This document shows positions 17,840 to 25,006 of a stretch of 25,006 nt of DNA, piece after piece. How positions within the stretch are numbered: the stretch's first letter is position 1; every line of letters starts with the position of its first letter. The notes under the pieces were generated by a model. That model was not told where the DNA came from, made no database searches, and saw only the letters and a list, made by a program, of their open reading frames with translations. The position numbers were made by a program, and so were the translations under genes. The stretch covers positions 1-25,006 of the forward strand of contig CAMPGG010000011.1 of assembly GCA_946885335.1 (NCBI GenBank), written 5' to 3'. Source of the stretch: an uncultured Chitinophagaceae bacterium. Lineage in GTDB: Bacteria; Bacteroidota; Bacteroidia; Chitinophagales; Chitinophagaceae.

Positions 17840-18217
17840 ATGAAATTGAATGGTTACGGAAAAATATTGTCGAAACTTTCTTCCCTGCTCATGTTGGTTA
17901 CACTGGCATGGCTCACCATCAGTACGCCTTTTGTTTATGATTTTCAGCAAAAGTTAAAGCAGATTAAACTGGCTGAGATTATTCCCGGTAACAATTCTCA
18001 TGTTGATGACAAGGATGGTATCAACACTATGATGCCAAATCCCACCGAAGAAAAAACAGAAACCAACTCAAACAATTTCTCTGAATACCTGCATCACCAT
18101 GATTATGTGGATGATTACAATACTGCAGGTATAAAATATCATATCTCACTATCCTCTGAACTTTACATTGCATTTCATGGGGAACTCTTAAGCCCGCCTC
18201 CCGATAGCCTGGTTTAA
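17840..18217 (+). CDS. Small membrane-anchored protein of unknown function
   Basis: A 125-residue protein with one strong hydrophobic segment at about residues 12-33 (SKLSSLLMLVTLAWLTISTP), either a membrane anchor or an uncleaved export signal. The rest is hydrophilic and acidic, with a His/Asp/Tyr cluster, EYLHHHDYVDDYN, at about 82-94, and a C-terminal stretch rich in Leu and Pro (GELLSPPPDSLV). I recognise no family. It lies on the same strand just before the carbonic anhydrase gene, from which a terminator-like hairpin separates it. The ATG at 17840 is the natural start. The His/Asp patch could bind a metal such as zinc, which would suit its neighbour, but that is speculation. It may have its own promoter in the divergent region shared with gldA. 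Confidence 0.55.
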   Translation: MKLNGYGKILSKLSSLLMLVTLAWLTISTPFVYDFQQKLKQIKLAEIIPGNNSHVDDKDGINTMMPNPTEEKTETNSNNFSEYLHHHDYVDDYNTAGIKYHISLSSELYIAFHGELLSPPPDSLV

Positions 18218-18240
18218 TATTTTGTATTAAACCTATTTTT
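18211..18240 (+). terminator. Hairpin overlapping a stop codon, terminator or attenuator before carbonic anhydrase
   Basis: GGTTTAATA-TTTTG-TATTAAACC is a perfect 9-bp inverted repeat with a 5-base loop, followed by TATTTTTAATTTT. The left arm contains the TAA stop codon (18215-18217) of the small orphan protein, so a terminating ribosome would cover it. The stem is AT-rich (two GC pairs), so the terminator is modest and could work as a partial terminator that lets some transcripts continue into the carbonic anhydrase gene 20 bases on. Confidence 0.5.
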
Positions 18241-18259
18241 AATTTTAATAATATTAATA

Positions 18260-18937
18260 ATGAAAGCACATTATTGGGAAGATCGCATGTCAATGACGGC
18301 CGAAAAGGCATTAGAGTTTTTAAAAGAAGGCAATAAACGTTTTCTAAATAACCTGAGTGTAAACCGTAACACACTTCAACTGATCAATGAAACGGCTGAA
18401 AAGCAATTTCCATTTGCTGCGGTATTAAGCTGCAGCGATTCCAGGGTTCCTGTTGAACTTGTATTTGACCAGGGATTGGGAGATGTATTCAGTGTTCGCC
18501 TGGCAGGTAATATTGCCAGTCTGAATGCTATTGGAAGTATTGAATATGCCTTAACCATTTTGGGCTCCAAATTGGTGCTTGTATTGGGTCATAGTTCTTG
18601 TGGGGCAGTGTCGGCTGCCTGCGATGATATCAAAATGGATAACCTGAATGAATTGTTGGCTCACATTCACCCGGCGGTGGAAGCGGAAACCACAACCATG
18701 GACAACCGAAATTCAAAAAATAAAGATTTTGTAAATAATGTTGGCTGGCTTAATGTTCGCCACCAGATCGATTTAATTATGAATACCAGTCCCATCATAC
18801 GCGAGGCTGTTAATAAAGGTGAGGTTATTATAACGGGCGCTATGTACGATATAATAACAGGAAAAGTAGATTTTTTAGACAGTATTAACGATAAATCCAA
18901 AGCGTATTATGAAAGCACTGAAGTTTACAAAGGGTGA
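18260..18937 (+). CDS. Beta-class carbonic anhydrase
   Basis: Interconverts CO2 and bicarbonate with a zinc ion. The zinc ligands are visible in the standard pattern: Cys58-x-Asp60-x-Arg62 in AVLSCSDSRVP, then His111-x2-Cys114 in LGHSSCGAV. The protein has 225 residues, a normal length, with no signal peptide, so it is cytosolic. The start MKAHYWEDRMSMTAEKALEFL fits relatives that have a short extension before the TAEKALEFLKEGN helix; Met10 or Met12 are possible but less likely. Its last 29 bases overlap the start of the SulP transporter gene in another frame, so the two are translated from one message. This pairing of carbonic anhydrase with a SulP transporter is a known theme and suggests bicarbonate transport. 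The assignment is firm. Confidence 0.95.
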   Translation: MKAHYWEDRMSMTAEKALEFLKEGNKRFLNNLSVNRNTLQLINETAEKQFPFAAVLSCSDSRVPVELVFDQGLGDVFSVRLAGNIASLNAIGSIEYALTILGSKLVLVLGHSSCGAVSAACDDIKMDNLNELLAHIHPAVEAETTTMDNRNSKNKDFVNNVGWLNVRHQIDLIMNTSPIIREAVNKGEVIITGAMYDIITGKVDFLDSINDKSKAYYESTEVYKG

Positions 18938-20543
18938 TTTTTTTGGCGGTCTAACGGCGGGTATAGTTGCCTTGCCGTTAGCACTTGCATTCGGAGTTCA
19001 ATCTGGTTTAGGTGCCGCAGCAGGTTTATATGGCGCCATTTTCTTAGGTTTTTTTGCCTCTCTCTTAGGCGGAACCCCATCGCAGATAAGTGGTCCTACC
19101 GGTCCAATGACAGTAATAACTACAGCTACCATTGTACTTTTTGTTTCTAAGGTAGGGGATTTGAGTACGGCTATGGGTGCAATCATAGCCTGTTTTATAT
19201 TGGCCGGTATCTTCCAGATTTTGATGGGTATTTTTAAGATCGGATCATTGATAAAGTTTATTCCCTACCCGGTTATTTCTGGTTTCATGAGTGGGATTGG
19301 TGTTATCATTATCCTTTTGCAATTATTTCCAGCATTGGGTCAGTCCTCGCCAAAAACAACACTTGATGTTGTTAAAGAAATAGGACCTGCCTTACAGAAT
19401 ATTAATGTTTGGGCACTTATTTACGCCTCGCTTACTATTTTAATTATTTACCTGTTTCCACGAATAACTAAAGCTGTTCCCAGTACACTGGTTGCATTAT
19501 TAGTAGTAACATTATTATCTGTAATCCTGAATAACGATGTTCCTGTTATCGGTGAAATACCTTATGGATTTCCACCGTTGCAAATAGGGAATTTGGTTTC
19601 TATTGATACCAGCTTGTATATTGAAATCCTGGAAGTTGCTGCTACTTTAGCAGCCCTTGGAGCAATCGACTCGTTGCTGACTTCGGTGGTTTCTGATAAC
19701 GTTACCAAAACCAAACATGATAGTAACAGGGAATTGATCGGGCAGGGGATTGGTAATTCTATTTCCGGAATGTTTGGGGGTATACCTGGTGCAGGTGCCA
19801 CAATGCGTACCCTGGTTAATATTCGTTCAGGTGGCAGAAACCGGATCTCAGGTATAATACATGCTTTGGTTTTATTGGTCATTCTTTTAGGATTAGGAAC
19901 TTATGCAGCACTCATTCCATCATCTGTATTGGCGGGTATTTTAATAACCGTTGGTATCGGTATTTTGGATTATAAAGGTTTCCGTCATGTGGCTAAAGTT
20001 CCAAAGGCTGATGTAGCTATTATGATCATTGTATTATTAGTTACTGTTTTCCTCGATCTGTTAGTTGCAGTAGGTATTGGTATGGTGATGGCATCTTTCC
20101 TCTTCATGAAAAATATGAGTGATTCTGTTGAAGAGCGATCTGATGCAGTTAAACTGGAATCACTGGATGACGTGGATACAGGTTTAACAGTAGGATTGCC
20201 GGATGCGATAAAGGAAAAAGTATTCGTTAAGAAATTTGAAGGTCCTTTGTTTTTCGGCTCTGCTACAAGCTTTCAGACTGTAGCTGGTAAAATACCGGAT
20301 GTTAAATATGTTATACTTCAAATGGAAAATGTTCCATTTATAGATCAATCTGGTTTATATGCATTGGAAGATTCTATTCTTTCCATGGAACAACGGAATA
20401 TAGAAGTATTGCTATGTGGTTTACAAAATCAACCAAGGGGTCGGTTAGAAAGAATTCAATTAATTCCGGGTTTAGTAAGTAAGGATAATATATTTGCAGA
20501 TCTTCCGGAGGCCGTTAATTGGTTATCCGATCATGTAAAATAG
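18909..20543 (+). CDS. SulP-family anion transporter with STAS domain (bicarbonate-transporter-like)
   Basis: A 544-residue inner-membrane protein of the SLC26/SulP family. The membrane part (about residues 10-420) opens with LTAGIVALPLALAFGVQSGL and carries the SGPTGPMTVI segment (61-70), which resembles BicA-type bicarbonate transporters. A second conserved stretch is MFGGIPGAGATMRTLVNIRSGGRNRISGI. The C-terminal STAS domain (about 436-540) has GPLFFGSATSF and the loop DQSG (479-482). The start ATG lies 29 bases inside the end of the carbonic anhydrase gene, so the two are probably translationally coupled. An NhaD antiporter gene follows after 16 bases. I infer Na+-linked bicarbonate uptake from the BicA-like sequence and the carbonic anhydrase partner; sulfate or another anion cannot be excluded. 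Confidence 0.9.
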   Translation: MKALKFTKGDFFGGLTAGIVALPLALAFGVQSGLGAAAGLYGAIFLGFFASLLGGTPSQISGPTGPMTVITTATIVLFVSKVGDLSTAMGAIIACFILAGIFQILMGIFKIGSLIKFIPYPVISGFMSGIGVIIILLQLFPALGQSSPKTTLDVVKEIGPALQNINVWALIYASLTILIIYLFPRITKAVPSTLVALLVVTLLSVILNNDVPVIGEIPYGFPPLQIGNLVSIDTSLYIEILEVAATLAALGAIDSLLTSVVSDNVTKTKHDSNRELIGQGIGNSISGMFGGIPGAGATMRTLVNIRSGGRNRISGIIHALVLLVILLGLGTYAALIPSSVLAGILITVGIGILDYKGFRHVAKVPKADVAIMIIVLLVTVFLDLLVAVGIGMVMASFLFMKNMSDSVEERSDAVKLESLDDVDTGLTVGLPDAIKEKVFVKKFEGPLFFGSATSFQTVAGKIPDVKYVILQMENVPFIDQSGLYALEDSILSMEQRNIEVLLCGLQNQPRGRLERIQLIPGLVSKDNIFADLPEAVNWLSDHVK

Positions 20544-20559
20544 TAAACCATAAAGCAGC

Positions 20560-21840
20560 ATGATATTTCTGATTAGCGTAATTTTTATTTTAGGATATGC
20601 TGCCATCACCCTTGAACATTCCATTAAAATTAATAAAGCGGCAACGGCCATTATAACCGGTGTTTTGTGCTGGACGGTCTATGCGCTTTATAATGAGGAT
20701 ATTCATGTTCCTTCACATTTTTTGGAGGAGCATTTGGGTGAACTGGCAGGTATTCTTTTCTTTTTGTTGGGCGCCATGACCATTGTTGAATTGATAGATG
20801 CTCATGATGGATTTGAAATTATAACGTCCCGCATCACATCAACCAACAAAGCAAAACTTGCCTGGATAGTAGCTATCATCACTTTCTTTTTATCTGCTGC
20901 ACTGGATAACCTGACTACCACTATTGTTTTGGTTTCCCTTTTACGCAAGATCATACCCGACAAAAAAGAAAGATTGATGTTTGCCGGCTTAGTTGTTATT
21001 TCAGCCAATGCCGGAGGTGCATGGTCACCCATTGGTGATGTTACAACAACCATGTTATGGATAGGTGGCCAGATTACAGCTGGTAGCATAGTCATAAAAA
21101 CTATAATTCCCAGCCTGGTTTGTATGTTGTTGCCAACATTTTTGATCACCCGGAAATTAAAAGGCGAACTCACTTCTAATTTGGATGCACCAAAAAACCT
21201 GAATTTCACAACCAGCCAGGCAGAACGGAATGGTGTTTTTTACTTAGGCGTAGGAGCATTGCTGTTTGTTCCCATATTTAAAACCATTACCAATCTACCT
21301 CCTTATATGGGTATCCTGTTTGGATTGGGTGTAATGTGGGTCATCACCGAATTCATACATCATGATAAAGATGAAGAGGAAAAAGGAGTTCTGTCGGTAA
21401 ACCATGCATTGCGCAAAATAGATACACCAAGCATTTTATTCTTTCTGGGAATTCTTTTGAGCGTAGCTGTTTTGCAAACCATTGGTGTTTTAACGGGCAT
21501 TGCAACCTGGATGGATGAAACGGTTGGTAATGTGAATGTGATCACCATTTCCATTGGGTTGTTGTCAGCAGTGATTGATAATGTTCCATTGGTTGCCGCG
21601 GCGCAAGGTATGTATGGACTGGATGTTTATCCTACCGATCATTATTTCTGGACCTTCCTGGCATATTGTGCCGGAACAGGAGGTAGTTGCCTGATCATTG
21701 GGTCGGCTGCTGGCGTAGCAGCTATGGGTTTGGAAAAAATAGAATTTTTCTGGTATCTTAAAAATATTTCATTGTTCGCTTTATTAGGCTACCTCGCAGG
21801 TGCAGGGGTCTTTATATTGGAACATTGGATAATTTCATAA
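20560..21840 (+). CDS. nhaD: NhaD-family Na+/H+ antiporter (first of two)
   Basis: A 426-residue polytopic membrane protein that exchanges Na+ (or Li+) for H+. Family signatures include LFFLLGAMTIVELIDAHDGF (66-85), FFLSAALDNLTTTIVLVSLL with Asp116-Asn117, and SANAGGAWSPIGDVTTTMLW (148-167). Near the C-terminus, LLSAVIDNVPLVAAAQGMYG repeats the DN motif, and CAGTGGSCLIIGSAAGVAAMG is the closing signature. It starts 16 bases after the SulP gene and is probably in the same operon. It aligns without gaps to the second NhaD over at least the first 250 residues. A strong terminator follows, so this gene ends the carbonic anhydrase/SulP unit. The antiporter family is firm; ion preference is inferred from the family. 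Confidence 0.92.
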   Translation: MIFLISVIFILGYAAITLEHSIKINKAATAIITGVLCWTVYALYNEDIHVPSHFLEEHLGELAGILFFLLGAMTIVELIDAHDGFEIITSRITSTNKAKLAWIVAIITFFLSAALDNLTTTIVLVSLLRKIIPDKKERLMFAGLVVISANAGGAWSPIGDVTTTMLWIGGQITAGSIVIKTIIPSLVCMLLPTFLITRKLKGELTSNLDAPKNLNFTTSQAERNGVFYLGVGALLFVPIFKTITNLPPYMGILFGLGVMWVITEFIHHDKDEEEKGVLSVNHALRKIDTPSILFFLGILLSVAVLQTIGVLTGIATWMDETVGNVNVITISIGLLSAVIDNVPLVAAAQGMYGLDVYPTDHYFWTFLAYCAGTGGSCLIIGSAAGVAAMGLEKIEFFWYLKNISLFALLGYLAGAGVFILEHWIIS

Positions 21841-21861
21841 ATGCTTATTTAAATTGTTTGC

Positions 21862-21894
21862 AAAAAAGCAGGTTTAACAGACCTGCTTTTTTTT
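21862..21894 (+). terminator. Rho-independent terminator between the two nhaD genes
   Basis: AGCAGGT-TTAACAG-ACCTGCT is a perfect 7-bp stem with a 7-base loop, preceded by a run of six A and followed by eight T in a row (21887-21894); the A/T runs extend the stem to about 12 bp. This is a classic intrinsic terminator about 20 bases after the first nhaD stop. Because of the A-tract on its left, it could also work weakly on the opposite strand. It implies that the second nhaD has its own promoter. Confidence 0.9.
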
Positions 21895-22011
21895 GTGCCA
21901 GGATTAATTATGTAAATTTTTTCATCATCCGGTAAATATTTATAGCTTTCACTTATCAATTAATAAAATCATTTTTCCCAAAGAGGTTCATTTCATTCAA
22001 AACTATTAAGC

Positions 22012-23295
22012 ATGCAGTTAATCATGACCCTGGTTTTTATTGCAGGGTATGCAGCAATAGCGTTTGAACATCCGCTTCGTATCAATAAAACAGCCAGCGC
22101 TTTATTAACCGGCGTTCTTTGTTGGGTAATTTATATCATGGCAAGTTCCGATCCGGGTGTGGTGTCCATACAATTGTATGAACACATGGGAGAAATATCG
22201 AGCATCCTGTTTTTTTTATTGGGTGCCATGACGATTGTTGAATTAGTGGATGCACATGACGGGTTCGAAGCCATCACCAACAAAATCAGTACTACCAACA
22301 CCCGTAAACTACTCTGGATCATTTGCCTGGTTGCCTTTTTTCTTTCGGCTGTTCTGGACAACCTCACTACCACTATCGTTATGATCTCTTTACTAAGAAA
22401 ATTGATTGCCGATAGAAAGACACGAATGTATTTTATTGGTATGGTCGTAGTAGCTGCAAATGCAGGTGGAGCATGGACACCGATTGGTGATGTTACCACT
22501 ACCATGTTATGGATTGGGGGCCAGATAACAACATCGAACATCATGTTGAAATTGTTTTTACCCAGCCTGGCTTGTTTACTGGTCCCATTAACCCTGGTTT
22601 CATTTTTCCTCAAAGGTTCAATTGAACCTGCTGTTGCGGAGCAGGATACTACTTTAAATAAAACAAACAATTTTGAACGTAACCTGATTTTAGGATTAGG
22701 TGTGGGTGCATTGATATTCGTGCCCATCTTTAAAACATTAACGCACTTGCCACCATTTATGGGAATTATGTTCGGTGTTGCCATACTTTGGGTGGTTACT
22801 GAAATCATTCATAAGAATAAAAATGATGAAGATAAAGGCGTGTATTCAGTGGTGCATGCATTAAGAAAAGCTGATGTGCCCAGCGTATTATTTTTTCTTG
22901 GTATCCTGGTCGCCATTGCGGCATTAGAGTCAACCGGCCAATTAGAAGAAGTTGCATTATATATGAACCAGCATATTGGTAATTTGGATGTAATAGTTGT
23001 TTCTATTGGCTTATTATCTGCACTGATTGATAACGTTCCGCTTGTGGCCGCCGCAATGGGTATGTATGATTTGCAAACTTTTCCAACGGATCATTATTTC
23101 TGGGAATTTCTGGCTTACGCTGCAGGTACGGGTGGCAGTTGCCTGATCATCGGTTCAGCAGCCGGTGTAGTTGCGATGGGCATGGAAAAAATTGACTTCA
23201 TCTGGTACCTGAAAAAAATAAGCTGGCTGGCATTGATAGGTTTTTTTTCCGGCGTTATTGTTTATTTATTACAACAATCCATTTTTATTCATTGA
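22012..23295 (+). CDS. nhaD: NhaD-family Na+/H+ antiporter (second of two)
   Basis: A 427-residue antiporter paralogous to the upstream one. It carries LFFLLGAMTIVELVDAHDGF (66-85), LDNLTTTIVMISLLRK with Asp116-Asn117, AANAGGAWTPIGDVTTTMLW (148-167), LIDNVPLVAAAMGMYD and AAGTGGSCLIIGSAAGVVAM. All these motifs fall at the same residue numbers as in the first copy. The two copies differ most at the N-terminal loop (about 42-57) and around residues 200-222, so the duplication is not recent. The terminator before it and the 117 bases that follow suggest separate transcription, although I see no clear TAnnTTTG promoter there. A division of labour (different ion affinity or pH range) is plausible but not shown. 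A small Cys-containing membrane protein gene follows after 55 bases. Confidence 0.92.
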   Translation: MQLIMTLVFIAGYAAIAFEHPLRINKTASALLTGVLCWVIYIMASSDPGVVSIQLYEHMGEISSILFFLLGAMTIVELVDAHDGFEAITNKISTTNTRKLLWIICLVAFFLSAVLDNLTTTIVMISLLRKLIADRKTRMYFIGMVVVAANAGGAWTPIGDVTTTMLWIGGQITTSNIMLKLFLPSLACLLVPLTLVSFFLKGSIEPAVAEQDTTLNKTNNFERNLILGLGVGALIFVPIFKTLTHLPPFMGIMFGVAILWVVTEIIHKNKNDEDKGVYSVVHALRKADVPSVLFFLGILVAIAALESTGQLEEVALYMNQHIGNLDVIVVSIGLLSALIDNVPLVAAAMGMYDLQTFPTDHYFWEFLAYAAGTGGSCLIIGSAAGVVAMGMEKIDFIWYLKKISWLALIGFFSGVIVYLLQQSIFIH

Positions 23296-23350
23296 GTTGA
23301 TAATCGATCTGCACAATCATCATTCTTTTTATCTTTTGTAATTTTGATGA

Positions 23351-23536
23351 ATGATGATCATTGTACTTTCAATCATATTAGTTGCATTAGCTGTCGCTGG
23401 TATTGCCATTAAATTACTGGTTAAAAAAAACGGGGAATTTAGCGGTACATGCAGCAGCAATAATCCATTATTGAAAAACGAAAATGGCAGCTGTGGTATT
23501 TGCGGAGCCCGGCCCGAAGAAAGATGCAAGGCTTAA
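23351..23536 (+). CDS. Small Cys-containing membrane protein next to apbE/NQR
   Basis: A 61-residue protein with an N-terminal membrane helix (about 2-25, IIVLSIILVALAVAGIAIKLL), a basic KKNGEF stretch and a tail carrying four Cys residues: GTCSSNNP, then GSCGICGARPEERCKA. Similar short 'membrane or secreted' proteins with a helix, a lysine cluster and a Cys-rich tail sit beside apbE and nqr genes in many Bacteroidota, as I recall. That supports a link to NQR assembly or redox function, but no role is established. The CxxC and nearby Cys could bind iron-sulfur or zinc, or form disulfides. Two ATGs (23351 and 23354) are adjacent; I use the first. Its TAA stop shares the TTAA at 23533-23536 with the stop of convergent apbE. 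Confidence 0.7.
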   Translation: MMIIVLSIILVALAVAGIAIKLLVKKNGEFSGTCSSNNPLLKNENGSCGICGARPEERCKA

Positions 23537-24540
23537 GAAATTTCTTTTACCTGTTCTTTAAGTTTTCCTGATGTATACGTTTTCCACTTCCCGCCTTCAT
23601 CATAAATAAAAAAAACTTCCAGTTGTAATTCCGGGTGTTGTTGTAAAAATTGTTTTGATTTTTCTACACCCATCACCATAAATGCTGTTGCATATGCATC
23701 TGCAGTAATGCAGTCGGGTGCAATAACAGAGGCGCTTAATAAATTGTGTTTTGCCGGATAGCCTGTACGTGGGTCAATGATATGCGAAAACTTCTGACCA
23801 TTTTCTATATAATATTTTCTGTAATTACCCGAAGTGGCTAATGCCTGGTTCTTTAATTGAATAGTGGCTTTTAATGGTCTGCCTTCCATCTCTGTTTCAT
23901 TAGGCTGGTCAATACCTACGGTCCAATATTCATTATTGATTTTTTTTCCTTTTGCTTTTACTTCACCACCAAGTTCAATCAGGTAATCTTTGATATTTTT
24001 TTCTTCAAGAAATGCACCCAGCACATCAACGGTATAACCTTGTGCAATGGCATTAAAATCAAGCATTGTCCCAGCTTTCTTTTTTACTAGTTTGTTATTG
24101 GCTAATTCAACAAAAGTGTATCCAACATTCATCAGCAGGCTATCGATCATACTGCTATCCACCTTTTCTTTTTTTGAAAAACCAAAGCCCCAGGCATTGA
24201 TAAGCGGGCCAACCGTTATATCAAACAATCCATCGGTTTTTTCTGAAATCTCCCGGGCTTTGTTGAATACATTTTTAAAATGCTGGTCAATGATAACATT
24301 TGTATCATGCTGGTTTATTCTTGAAATGATTGAAGCCGGTACATAGGTTGACATTGATAGATCAATAACCTGGAAAATAGAATCAATCTCTTCCTGGTAA
24401 CTGGTTCCTGTTTCTGTTATGTAAGTAATATGATAAGTGGTTCCCTGTGCTTCACCCGAAATAAAAACAGTGTTTTGCTCAACACGATTGCAATTAAAAA
24501 ATAAAATAAATACAAAGCAGGAAGAAACTATTTTATACAT
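23533..24540 (-). CDS. apbE: FAD:protein FMN transferase (ApbE), probable lipoprotein
   Basis: Transfers FMN from FAD to Ser/Thr of target proteins such as the NqrB and NqrC subunits of the Na+-pumping NADH:quinone reductase. The 335 residues begin with a hydrophobic signal and a likely lipidated Cys17 (ILFFNC), which places the enzyme on the periplasmic side. Family motifs are GTTYHITY (33-40), ITVGPLINAWGFG, DFNAIAQGYTVD (161-172), ELGGEV (189-194), TSGNYRKY, SHIIDPRTGYP (252-262) and ITADAYATAFMVMG with the Mg ligand Asp281. nqrF ends 79 bases upstream on the same strand, and this order, nqr then apbE, fits its known job. Confidence in identity is high; the target is inferred from the neighbour. 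Confidence 0.95.
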   Translation of the reverse strand: MYKIVSSCFVFILFFNCNRVEQNTVFISGEAQGTTYHITYITETGTSYQEEIDSIFQVIDLSMSTYVPASIISRINQHDTNVIIDQHFKNVFNKAREISEKTDGLFDITVGPLINAWGFGFSKKEKVDSSMIDSLLMNVGYTFVELANNKLVKKKAGTMLDFNAIAQGYTVDVLGAFLEEKNIKDYLIELGGEVKAKGKKINNEYWTVGIDQPNETEMEGRPLKATIQLKNQALATSGNYRKYYIENGQKFSHIIDPRTGYPAKHNLLSASVIAPDCITADAYATAFMVMGVEKSKQFLQQHPELQLEVFFIYDEGGKWKTYTSGKLKEQVKEIS

Positions 24541-24619
24541 AGCTGCTGGTACTGATTAAAAGAATTTTATCATTTGAATTAATTGGAGAAAGTTTTTCAT
24601 CATTTCTTTAAATAAATAA

Positions 24620-25006
24620 TCATCCTCCAAAATCATCAAAGGCGATGTTTCCAGGCGGCACACCTAAATTATCAAGCATTTTAAATACAGCTGTGTTCAT
24701 CATGGGTGGGCCGCATAAGTAATATTCAATTTCTTCTGGTTCAGGATGATCTTTTAAATAATTATCAAATAATACCTGGTGAATAAATCCCGTGTAACCA
24801 TTCCAGTTATCTTCCGGAAGTGGTTCTGATAAAGCGATATTGTATTGAAAATTTGAAAATTCTTTTTCAATATCCCTGAAATGCTCAGTATAAAAAACTT
24901 CTTTTAATGAACGGCCACCGTACCAAAAAGATATTTTTCTTTCCCTTTCTTTTTTGGTGTGAAATAAGTGGAACAAATGTGAACGCAGCGGTGCCATACC
25001 TGCACC
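24620..25006 (-). CDS. nqrF: Na+-translocating NADH:quinone reductase subunit F, C-terminal part (truncated by window edge)
   Basis: This is the C-terminal ~128 residues of NqrF, the subunit that takes electrons from NADH via FAD and a 2Fe-2S centre. The frame stays open to the window edge, where it reads [15 protein letters not shown], so the ATG at 24997 is internal and the N-terminal ferredoxin-like part lies beyond the window. Visible NADH-binding features are [12 protein letters not shown], the segment [18 protein letters not shown] near the C-terminus, and the final FDDFGG. In this phylum the nqrABCDEF genes usually run together, so the rest of the operon should lie upstream on this strand, beyond 25006. 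apbE follows after 79 bases. Identity is firm for this fragment. Confidence 0.94.
   Translation of the reverse strand, partial: GAGMAPLRSHLFHLFHTKKERERKISFWYGGRSLKEVFYTEHFRDIEKEFSNFQYNIALSEPLPEDNWNGYTGFIHQVLFDNYLKDHPEPEEIEYYLCGPPMMNTAVFKMLDNLGVPPGNIAFDDFGG

Noticed and set aside
22131..22808. A 225-codon minus-strand open frame, matched by a similar frame at 20802-21209
   Set aside because: Both are antisense to the same conserved part of the two nhaD genes; their resemblance to each other comes from the conserved sense-strand codons.

Overview
The window is a stretch of ordinary-looking chromosome from a member of the Bacteroidota, most likely Chitinophagaceae or a close relative. The signs are an AT-rich sequence, almost no Shine-Dalgarno sites before the starts, a GldA-type ABC ATPase, outer-membrane Omp85-type barrels ending in Phe, an NQR/ApbE cluster, and small proteins typical of this phylum. 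I see no tRNA, rRNA, insertion sequence, phage gene or CRISPR array. No gene-free stretch exceeds 300 bases; the longest is about 234 bases, upstream of gldA.

Left part (1-4873): the 3' end of a 2-oxoacid:ferredoxin oxidoreductase alpha subunit meets, tail to tail, a two-gene minus-strand unit. That unit encodes an HD-hydrolase fused to a Pycsar-type membrane effector domain (PycTM), followed by a FUSC-family membrane protein. A short divergent region with a near-perfect inverted repeat separates it from a secreted SdiA-regulated-like propeller protein on the plus strand.

Centre left (4920-11216): two large tandem paralogues encode exported proteins with an Omp85/BamA-type C-terminal barrel. 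Both carry a shared domain whose motifs resemble an atypical (CotH/HipA/Fam20-like) kinase fold. The first also carries an N-terminal calcineurin-like phosphoesterase. This kinase-like/phosphatase/barrel architecture is the most novel thing in the window.

Centre right (11229-17605, all minus strand): gldA, eno, a FtsB/DivIC-type division protein, a short anti-sigma-like small protein, nth, and a large GAF-containing protein of unknown role. The eno leader carries a GC-rich hairpin and a second copy of one arm, so it could fold in two ways.

Right part (17840-25006): an orphan membrane-anchored protein ends in a terminator-like hairpin. A beta-carbonic anhydrase overlapping a SulP/BicA-like transporter follows, then two tandem NhaD sodium/proton antiporters separated by a strong terminator. 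The window closes with a small Cys-containing membrane protein facing apbE and the 3' end of nqrF. Read together, these fit a sodium cycle: NQR pumps Na+ out, the NhaD proteins exchange Na+ for H+, and the SulP protein with carbonic anhydrase could use the Na+ gradient to handle bicarbonate. That linkage is inference from gene content.
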